Shown here piece by piece: positions 1-5,164 of a stretch of 5,787 nt of DNA. Source of the DNA: Kiloniellales bacterium (GTDB taxonomy: Bacteria; Pseudomonadota; Alphaproteobacteria; Kiloniellales; JAKSDN01). The notes beneath the pieces were generated by a model. That model had not been told where the DNA came from and made no database searches. It saw only the letters and a program-made list of their open reading frames with translations. Both the position numbers and the translations under genes were made by a program. The DNA lies in NCBI GenBank assembly GCA_022360075.1, contig JAKSDN010000164.1, positions 1 to 5,787 of the forward strand, in the 5' to 3' direction. The number at the start of each line of letters is the position of its first letter. Position 1 is the first letter of the stretch.

Positions 1-866
1 AAGGAGCCGAGGATGCTGCCTAGGCCGCCGATGATGATCATGAAGAGCACCTGGAAGGAGCGGTTGATCTCGAAGGCCAGGGCCTCGACCGAGCTGGTGG
101 AGATGAAGGCCCACATGGCGCCCGAGATGCCGATGTAGAAGGAGCTGATGGCGAAGGCCGAGAGCTTTGTTGTCAGCGGGCGGATGCCGATGATCTCGGC
201 GGCGATGTCCATGTCGCGGATCGCCATCCAGGAACGGCCGATGCGACAGCGCACCATGTTCTTGGCGGCCAGCGCCAGCAGCACGACGAAGGCCAGCAGG
301 AAGAGATATTTGGCCTCCGGCGTCGCTTCGGAGCCGGTGACGAAAAAATCGCCGAAGACCGCGCGCGGCGGCGCGCTGATCACGCCCGAGGCGCTGTAGT
401 TGGTGAACCAGGGAAACTTGTTGAACATCCAGAGCAGGAAGAACTGCGCCGCCAGGGTGGCAACGGCCAGGTAGAAGCCCTTGATGCGCAGGCTCGGGAT
501 ACCGAACAGGATACCGACAAAGGCCGTGATCACGCCGGAGAAAAGGAAAACCAGGATGATGTTGAGCTCGGGAAAGGCGGTGGCGAGCTTGTAGGCGGCA
601 AAGGCGCCGCAGGCCATGAAGCCGCCGGTGCCGAGCGAGAGCTGGCCCGCGTAGCCGGTCAGGATGTTGAGCCCGATCGCCGCGATCGAGAAGACCAGGA
701 AGGGCACCAGGATCGTGCCGAGCCAGTATTCGTTGGCGACGAAGGGCACAACGAAGAAGGCGACGGCCAGCAGCAGCGCCAGGCCGACGCGATCCTGCGG
801 GATCGGGAAGATCGCCTGATCGGCCGCGTAGCTCGTCTTGAACTGTCCGGCTTCCCGGTAAAGCAT
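1..866 (-). CDS. livM: Branched-chain amino acid type (HAAT) ABC transporter permease LivM, C-terminus cut by window edge
   Basis: This is one of the two inner-membrane permease subunits of a LIV-I type importer, pairing with the LivH homologue encoded just upstream. The reading frame stays open from the ATG at 866 to the window edge, giving 288 complete codons; the family usually runs about 320-360 residues, so the last part is missing. The translation shows several hydrophobic segments. It has the LivM hallmark LNILTGYAGQLSLGTGGF at about residues 67-83 and the cytoplasmic coupling-loop motif GRSWMAIRDMDIAAEIIGI at about 210-228, followed by IIIGGLGSILGS at the cut end. The start is supported by a strong AGGAGG Shine-Dalgarno at 875-880, 8 nt from the ATG. 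About 26 residues precede the first membrane segment, a normal cytoplasmic lead-in for LivM. Family assignment is firm; the substrate cannot be read from the sequence. Confidence 0.95.
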   Translation of the reverse strand, partial: MLYREAGQFKTSYAADQAIFPIPQDRVGLALLLAVAFFVVPFVANEYWLGTILVPFLVFSIAAIGLNILTGYAGQLSLGTGGFMACGAFAAYKLATAFPELNIILVFLFSGVITAFVGILFGIPSLRIKGFYLAVATLAAQFFLLWMFNKFPWFTNYSASGVISAPPRAVFGDFFVTGSEATPEAKYLFLLAFVVLLALAAKNMVRCRIGRSWMAIRDMDIAAEIIGIRPLTTKLSAFAISSFYIGISGAMWAFISTSSVEALAFEINRSFQVLFMIIIGGLGSILGS

Positions 867-874
867 GCGTAACG

Positions 875-880
875 CCTCCT
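875..880 (-). promoter_or_regulatory. Strong Shine-Dalgarno of livM
   Basis: The minus strand reads AGGAGG here, 8 nt upstream of the livM ATG. It is the best ribosome binding site seen for any main gene in the window and fixes the livM start. The site lies in the second copy, reading leftward, of an imperfect 10-bp tandem repeat (871-880 and 881-890), so a weaker GAGAGG copy sits 10 nt further upstream. The stop codon of the possible small ORF 879-989 overlaps its first bases. Confidence 0.8.
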
Positions 881-989
881 AACGCCTCTCGGGACCTTCC
901 GGGACCAGCCCGCTCCCCCACCCGGCCACCCAACGACAGTATCCTGAGGGTGGCCGGGTGGGGGAGCGGGCTGGTGCGACAGGAGTCAT
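879..989 (-). CDS. Possible 36-residue leader peptide between livH and livM (doubtful)
   Basis: The minus strand has an ATG at 989-987 preceded by GGGAGG at 997-1002 with a 7-nt spacer. That site begins directly after the livH TAA. The frame runs 36 codons to a TAG at 879-881 that overlaps the livM Shine-Dalgarno. The peptide would start MTPVAPARSPTRPPS and is rich in Pro, Arg, Gly and Trp, with no recognised domain or membrane segment. The frame is the same as livM, and most of it is encoded by the perfect inverted repeat 904-975. It could be a translated leader that couples livH to livM translation, or a chance frame in GC-rich DNA whose ribosome site is a remnant of an older, tighter livH-livM junction. 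I favour chance or remnant. Confidence 0.2.
   Translation of the reverse strand: MTPVAPARSPTRPPSGYCRWVAGWGSGLVPEGPERR
904..975. repeat. Perfect 28-bp inverted repeat in the livH-livM gap
   Basis: The segment 904-931 is exactly repeated in inverse complement at 948-975, with a 16-nt spacer (932-947). The arms are very G/C rich, with runs of five C and five G. Inside the spacer, CAG at 937-939 can pair with CTG at 944-946. In the operon transcript this would form an extremely stable stem-loop between livH and livM. No U run follows on either strand, so it does not look like a classical intrinsic terminator. Plausible roles are an mRNA processing or 3'-end stabilising structure that lowers livM yield relative to livH, or a small palindromic repeat unit that inserted in the gap. 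The role is inference; the palindrome is directly visible. Confidence 0.9.
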
Positions 990-1002
990 AAAGAGGCCTC
1001 CC

Positions 1003-1896
1003 TTAGATCCGCTCGATGATGCGTTCGCCGAACAGCCCCTGGGGCCTGAACACCAGGAAGACCAGGGCCAGCATGTAGGCGAACCAGTCCTCGATCGCGC
1101 CGCCGACCAGCGGGCCGATGAAGACCTCGGCGAGCTTCTCGCCGGCGCCGATGATCAGGCCGCCGATGATCGCCCCGGGAATGGAGGTAAAGCCGCCGAG
1201 AATCAGCACCGGCAGGGCCTTGAGCGCGATCAGCGACAGCGTGAACTGCACGCCGAGCTTGGTGCCCCAGATGATGCCGGCCACCAGGCCGACGATGCCG
1301 GCGACCGACCAGACGATGGCCCAGATGGTCTGGAGCGGGATGCCGACCGAAAGCGCGGCCTGGTGGTCGTCGGCGACGGCGCGCAAGGCGCGGCCGATCC
1401 GGGTCTTCTGGAAGAATATCGCCAGCACCGCCACGAGAATGCCGCCGATCACCCCGGCGACGATATCGAACTGGTTGATCAGGATGTCGCCGAAGAACAA
1501 GGGCGCGACGGGCAGGCCGATATCAAGCGGCTTGACCTCGCTGCCCCAGATCGTCTGCCCGAAGCCGTCGAGGAAATAGAAGATTCCGATCGTTGCCATG
1601 AAGAGGATGATCGGTTCCTGATTGACCAGGGGCCTCAGCACGACCCGCTCGATCACGATCGCCAGCAGAATCATGATGCCGACCGTCACCGCCAGCGCGA
1701 CGATGATCGGCAGGCCCTTCTCGATCAGGCCGACGAAGGTGAGCGCCGCGAACAGCACCATCGTGCCCTGGGCGAAGTTGAAGACCCCCGAGGCCTTGAA
1801 GATCAGCACGAAGCCGAGCGCGACGAGGGAATACCTGATCCCGGTCAAGAGACCGCCGATCATCACCTCGAAGAAGAAGGGCCAGGAGAAGAACAT
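1003..1896 (-). CDS. livH: Branched-chain amino acid type (HAAT) ABC transporter permease LivH
   Basis: This 297-residue protein is the second inner-membrane permease of the importer and matches the usual LivH length (about 290-310). It is strongly hydrophobic, with about eight likely membrane segments. Family marks are FNFAQGTM at residues 39-46 (usually INFAHGE), the coupling-loop motif RIGRALRAVADDHQAALSVG at 166-185, LKALPVLILGGFTSIPGAI at 225-243, and the closing LVFRPQGLFGERI at 281-293. No clear Shine-Dalgarno precedes the ATG at 1896. Upstream the frame stays open for a stretch with no ATG, GTG or TTG that I can see, so this is the furthest supported start; an internal start at Met12 preceded by GAGGTG is possible but would trim the first hydrophobic residues. 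It follows livG after a 250-bp gap. The substrate is not evident from sequence. Confidence 0.95.
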   Translation of the reverse strand: MFFSWPFFFEVMIGGLLTGIRYSLVALGFVLIFKASGVFNFAQGTMVLFAALTFVGLIEKGLPIIVALAVTVGIMILLAIVIERVVLRPLVNQEPIILFMATIGIFYFLDGFGQTIWGSEVKPLDIGLPVAPLFFGDILINQFDIVAGVIGGILVAVLAIFFQKTRIGRALRAVADDHQAALSVGIPLQTIWAIVWSVAGIVGLVAGIIWGTKLGVQFTLSLIALKALPVLILGGFTSIPGAIIGGLIIGAGEKLAEVFIGPLVGGAIEDWFAYMLALVFLVFRPQGLFGERIIERI

Positions 1897-1952
1897 GCCG
1901 GCTAGCCCATTGTAGTTGTTGCTGGGGAACGGAGGTTGTTCAAACCTCTCCT

Positions 1953-2073
1953 ATTGTCATGCTCGGGCTTGACCCGAGTATCCATGGATTTTGCGGGACC
2001 ACCGGGCCTCACGACACTACGGTCCCGGTCGCGCACCCCGATGGACCCTCGGGTCAAGCCCGAGGGTGACAAT
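1953..2073. repeat. Alphaproteobacterial palindromic intergenic repeat pair
   Basis: Two 33-bp arms, 1953-1985 and 2041-2073, are inverted copies differing at about four positions. Each arm is itself a small palindrome with core CTCGGG-CTTGA-CCCGAG, so the element can fold either as one long stem or as two separate hairpins. The 55-bp centre contains a further inverted pair, CGGGACC (1994-2000) and GGTCCCG (2021-2027). This core resembles the short dispersed palindromes commonly seen between genes in alphaproteobacteria; that match is from memory, not a search. It fills most of the livG-livH gap. Likely effects are on mRNA stability or processing inside the operon. No transposase is present. 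Confidence 0.8.
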
Positions 2074-2146
2074 GTCGTATTGGGCAAAGTGAGCGGCACG
2101 AACCCGCCCGGCGCCTGCCCGCCTGCATGCCGCACCACGCCCATCC

Positions 2147-2938
2147 CTAGTGACTCACCCCGAGATAGGCGTCGATGACGTCCTGATTGCTGCGCACGTC
2201 GTCGGGAACGCCGTCGGCAAGCTTGCGGCCGTAGTCGAGCACCACCACGCGGTCGGAAATGTCCATCACCACGCCCATGTCGTGCTCGATCAGGGCGATG
2301 GTCGTGCCGAACTCATCGTTCACGTCGAGGATGAAACGGCACATGTCCTCCTTCTCCTCGACGTTCATGCCGGCCATCGGCTCGTCGAGCAGCAGCAGGT
2401 CCGGCTCCATGGCGAGCGCGCGGCCGAGCTCGACGCGCTTTTGCAGGCCGTAGGGCAATCGGCCGACGGGGGTCTTGCGGATGTCCTGGATCTCCAGGAA
2501 GTCGATGATCCCCTCGACGAAAGCGCGGTGCTCGAGCTCCTCCTTCTGCGCCGGGCCGATGTAGAGCGCCTGCAGCAGGAAGTTGCGGTGCATCTTGAGC
2601 AAGCGCCCGGTCATGATGTTGTCGAGGGTCGACATGCCCTTGAAGAGGGCGATGTTCTGGAAGGTGCGGGCGATGCCGTTCTTGGCCGCCTCGTGCGGGC
2701 GCATCTGGTGGCGCGTGCGGCCCTTGTAGGTGATGCTGCCTTCCTGCGGATGATAGAAGCCGTTGATGCAGTTCAGCATCGAACTCTTGCCGGCGCCGTT
2801 CGGCCCGATGATCGCCAGGATCTCGCGTTCGTGGATCTCGAAGCTGATGTCCTCGAGCGCCTTCACCCCGCCGAACGACAGGCTGATGTTGTCGACATGC
2901 AGCAGGACGTCGCCGATTTGCTTTTGCGGATGGCTCAT
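2147..2938 (-). CDS. livG: Branched-chain amino acid type (HAAT) ABC transporter ATP-binding protein LivG
   Basis: This 263-residue cytoplasmic ATPase powers the importer by binding and hydrolysing ATP at the LivH/LivM inner face, normally as a heterodimer with LivF, which is not in the window. All nucleotide-binding elements are present: Walker A GPNGAGKS at residues 45-52, Q-loop Gln94 in ARTFQNIALF, signature LPYGLQKRVE at 161-170, Walker B LLLLDEP at 181-187, D-loop AGMN at 189-192 and H-loop His219 in IEHDMGVVMDISDRVVVLD. The signature lacks the classical LSGGQ; LivG proteins typically carry an AYG-type variant, so this is expected. IEHDM and the C-terminal ADGVPDDVRSNQDVIDAYLG fit LivG rather than LivF. 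The start lies 13 bp after the synthetase stop with only a poor ribosome site, suggesting translational coupling to the upstream gene. Confidence 0.95.
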   Translation of the reverse strand: MSHPQKQIGDVLLHVDNISLSFGGVKALEDISFEIHEREILAIIGPNGAGKSSMLNCINGFYHPQEGSITYKGRTRHQMRPHEAAKNGIARTFQNIALFKGMSTLDNIMTGRLLKMHRNFLLQALYIGPAQKEELEHRAFVEGIIDFLEIQDIRKTPVGRLPYGLQKRVELGRALAMEPDLLLLDEPMAGMNVEEKEDMCRFILDVNDEFGTTIALIEHDMGVVMDISDRVVVLDYGRKLADGVPDDVRSNQDVIDAYLGVSH

Positions 2939-2951
2939 GCGCGGCGCGGGC

Positions 2952-4907
2952 TCAGCTCGCCTTCTTGAGCGGCTCGGGTTCCTCCACGGCGACGTCCTCG
3001 ATGCGCAGGTCCGCGGCGAGCGTACCCTTGCGGCCGTCCTCGAAGGTCACCTCGACCTCGATGTGCGCCTGGCCGGCGTCGGAATAGAGCCCCTCGATCA
3101 GCGGCCGATACTTCTCGGCGATGATGCGCCGGCGCACCTTGCGCGTGCGGGTTAGTTCGCCGTCGTCGGCATCGAGTTCCTTGTGCAGGATCAGGAAGCG
3201 GCGGATCTGCGAAGAGGCCAGGTGCGGGTCGGCGGCGAGATCGCGGTTCACCTGCTCGACGCTCTCCTTGATCACCGCGTAGACCTCGGGCAGGGCGGCC
3301 AGCTCCTGATAGCTGCCGTAGGCGACGCCGCGCCGCTCGGCCCAACTGCCCATGGCCTCGAGATCGATGTTGATGAAAGCCGCGACGTAGGCGCGGTGAT
3401 CGCCGAAGGCCACCGCCTCCTTGATATTGGGGAAAAACTTCAGCTTGTTCTCGATGAACTTGGGCGCGAAGAGGCCGCCGTCGAGCAGCTTGCCCACGTC
3501 TTTGGCGCGGTCGATGATCTTGAGCTGACCGTCATCGCCCAGGAAGCCGGCGTCGCCGGTATGCACCCAGCCGTCGGCCGTCTTGGTCTCGGCCGTGGCC
3601 TCGGGGTTCTTGTAGTATTCCTGGAACACGCCCGGGCCCTTGAACAGGATCTCGCCGGCGTCGCTGATCTTGAGCTCGACCTCGGGCGCCGGCGTGCCGA
3701 CCGTGTCGGGATGGATTTGGCCGTCGGGTTGCATGGTGATGTGCACGCTCGCCTCGGTCGAGCCGTAGAGCTGCTTCAGGTTGATGCCGAGCGCGCGGAA
3801 GAAGTCGAAGATGTCCGGGCCGATCGCCTCGCCGGCGGTATAGGCCAGGCGGATGCGCGAGAAGCCGAGCGTGTTCTTGAGCGGCCCGTAGACCAGCAGC
3901 TCGCCGAGCCAGTAGAGGAAGCGCTGCTTGAAAGTGACCGGCTCGCCGTTGAGGATCTGCACGCCGCAGTCGCGCGCGACCTTCATGAAGTAGTGGAACA
4001 TGCGGCGTTTCAGACCACCGGCGTCCTCCATGCGGATCATCACCGTGGTCAGGATGTTCTCGAAGATCCGCGGCGGCGCGAAGAAGTAGCTCGGCCCCAG
4101 CTCGCGCAGGTCGTGCATGACCGTCGCGCTCGACTCCGGGCAGCTCACGCAGAAGCCGGCGCAATAGCTCTGACCGAACGAGAAGATGTGGTCGCCGACC
4201 CAGGCCATCGGCAGATAGGCCAGCGTCTCCTCGGTCTCGGTCAGCTTGTCGAACAAGATCGAGTTCTGCGCCGTGCGCATCACGTTCTCGAAGGACAGCA
4301 CCACGCCCTTCGGCTGTCCCGTCGTGCCCGAGGTGTAGAGGATGATCGAGGTGTCGCCGCCCCGGCCCTTCGCCACTTCGTCATCGAAGAACGTGGGGTT
4401 GGCCTGCGCGTACTCCCGGCCCTTGGCCTGCACTTCGGCGTAGCTGTTCAGGAAGGCCTCGGTGTAGTTGCGCAGGCCGCGGGCGTCGTCGTAGACGACT
4501 TGCTCCAGCTTGGGGCAGCGCTCCCAGATCTCGAGCAGCTTGTCGACCTGCTCCTGGTCCTCGGCCACGGCGAAGCGGGCCTCGGCATGCTCCATCACGA
4601 AGACCATCTCGTCGGCGACCGAGTCCTGGTAGATCGGCACCGGAACGGCGCCGACGGCCTGAGTGGCCACCATCGTCCAGTAAAGCCGCGGCCGGTTGTC
4701 GCCGATGATCGCGACCTTGTCGCCGCGCTCGAGGCCCATGGCCTTCAGCCCGCAGGCGAGCGCCCGCACCTCGTCCAGCACCTGGGACCAGGTCCAGGCC
4801 TGCCAGATGCCGAGGTCCTTCTCCCGCATGGCGGGACGGTCGCCAAGTTGCCGCGCGTTTTCGACCAGAAGTTTGGGAAAAGTGTCCGGCTTGGTGGCCG
4901 CGCTCAT
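2952..4907 (-). CDS. AMP-forming long-chain acyl-CoA synthetase family protein (carboxylate-CoA ligase)
   Basis: This 651-residue adenylate-forming enzyme would activate a carboxylic acid with ATP to an acyl-AMP and then transfer it to CoA. Motifs appear in the expected order: the P-loop YTSGTTGQPKG at residues 191-201, YLPMAWVGDH at 231-240, AYTAGEAIG at 355-363, YGSTEA at 381-386, WVHTGD at 447-452, the hinge DRAKD at 466-470, and a C-terminal GELTRTRKVRR at 583-593 whose Lys590 sits where the catalytic lysine is expected. The stretch after the hinge, GKLLDGGLFAPKFIEN (472-487), lacks the common SGGE/NGE pattern. A beta-rich, acidic tail of about 50 residues (602-651) follows the usual family end. 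There is no signal peptide, so it is cytoplasmic or membrane-associated. It is first in the operon and 13 bp from livG, which suggests it activates the imported substrate. The chain type, fatty or aromatic, is uncertain. The start at 4907 has only a weak GGGGA ahead of it. Confidence 0.93.
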   Translation of the reverse strand: MSAATKPDTFPKLLVENARQLGDRPAMREKDLGIWQAWTWSQVLDEVRALACGLKAMGLERGDKVAIIGDNRPRLYWTMVATQAVGAVPVPIYQDSVADEMVFVMEHAEARFAVAEDQEQVDKLLEIWERCPKLEQVVYDDARGLRNYTEAFLNSYAEVQAKGREYAQANPTFFDDEVAKGRGGDTSIILYTSGTTGQPKGVVLSFENVMRTAQNSILFDKLTETEETLAYLPMAWVGDHIFSFGQSYCAGFCVSCPESSATVMHDLRELGPSYFFAPPRIFENILTTVMIRMEDAGGLKRRMFHYFMKVARDCGVQILNGEPVTFKQRFLYWLGELLVYGPLKNTLGFSRIRLAYTAGEAIGPDIFDFFRALGINLKQLYGSTEASVHITMQPDGQIHPDTVGTPAPEVELKISDAGEILFKGPGVFQEYYKNPEATAETKTADGWVHTGDAGFLGDDGQLKIIDRAKDVGKLLDGGLFAPKFIENKLKFFPNIKEAVAFGDHRAYVAAFINIDLEAMGSWAERRGVAYGSYQELAALPEVYAVIKESVEQVNRDLAADPHLASSQIRRFLILHKELDADDGELTRTRKVRRRIIAEKYRPLIEGLYSDAGQAHIEVEVTFEDGRKGTLAADLRIEDVAVEEPEPLKKAS

Positions 4908-4982
4908 GCTCGCGTCCCCGAGCGCTCGCGCGCGCTGCGAACCGGATCAGGCCTAGTCAAGATCTCGAAACGGCACGGGCGC

Positions 4983-4988
4983 ACTATA
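4983..4988 (-). promoter_or_regulatory. Possible -10 box for the synthetase-liv operon
   Basis: The minus strand reads TATAGT here, a good sigma-70 -10 match in otherwise very GC-rich DNA, about 75 nt upstream of the synthetase ATG. No convincing -35 box lies 16-18 bp upstream: the region around 5006-5012 reads AATGGCG on the minus strand. The weak -35 would fit an activated promoter or a chance match. A TTGACT at 4955-4960 on the minus strand has no -10 partner at the right distance. Confidence 0.3.
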
Positions 4989-4993
4989 CACCC

Positions 4994-5010
4994 TGGCGAG
5001 TGCTTCGCCA
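4994..5010. promoter_or_regulatory. Inverted repeat, candidate operator
   Basis: TGGCGA and TCGCCA form perfect 6-bp arms separated by 5 nt. The centre lies between the candidate TATAGT -10 box (4983-4988) and the position where its -35 would be, so a dimeric repressor bound here would block the synthetase-liv promoter. The regulator is not encoded in the window, and the operator role is inference from position and symmetry. Confidence 0.35.
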
Positions 5011-5041
5011 TTCTGTCCGCCAAGCGGGCCTCCCAACAACG

Positions 5042-5070
5042 CTTGCCTTCCTTTTCCAGGAAGTTGCAAG
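5042..5070. repeat. Bulged inverted repeat in the divergent promoter region
   Basis: CTTGCCTTCCT (5042-5052) pairs with AGGAAG (5058-5063) and GCAAG (5066-5070), giving 11 base pairs with a 2-nt TT bulge and a 5-nt loop. It lies roughly midway between the two divergent genes. No U run follows, so it is not a typical terminator. It may be a regulator site serving either gene or a chance structure. Confidence 0.35.
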
Positions 5071-5164
5071 TCTTGATCCCAGATCGCCGTGTTGCGGCGC
5101 TAGTTAAGTCGAATCCCGGCGAGAGCGTCAAGCGCCTCGTCCGCTTTGGTTAACGCCTGTCGAC

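Noticed and set aside
904..975. Intrinsic terminator after livH
   Set aside because: The stem is strong but no T run follows on either strand, and livM continues directly in the same direction with its own ribosome site.
958..1905. 315-codon plus-strand open frame opposite livH
   Set aside because: The product is extremely rich in Asp, Glu, Gln, Arg and His, the mirror of a hydrophobic membrane protein read in antisense. livH on the other strand is a clear family member.
1902..2178. Two overlapping 80-codon frames, one on each strand, in the livG-livH gap
   Set aside because: Both are generated by the palindromic repeat; each contains SGLTR and RVKPE-type strings that commonly appear as over-predicted proteins from alphaproteobacterial palindromes. 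The minus-strand frame has no separate coding evidence and the plus-strand one runs into livG.
2150..2968. 272-codon plus-strand open frame opposite livG
   Set aside because: It is antisense to an ATPase with all nucleotide-binding motifs; the product is Val/Leu/Asp/His-rich without any recognisable motif.
2935..4164. Arg/Ala-rich minus-strand frames within the synthetase (2935-3345 and 3532-4164)
   Set aside because: They are shifted frames of the same gene; the synthetase frame is continuous with all motifs, so no frameshift needs to be invoked.
3183..5153. 656-codon open frame on the plus strand opposite the synthetase
   Set aside because: It is fully antisense to a gene with complete family motifs. 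Its translation is a low-complexity mix rich in Val, Leu, Ala, Arg, Asp and His with no domain, as expected from reading a GC-rich gene backwards.
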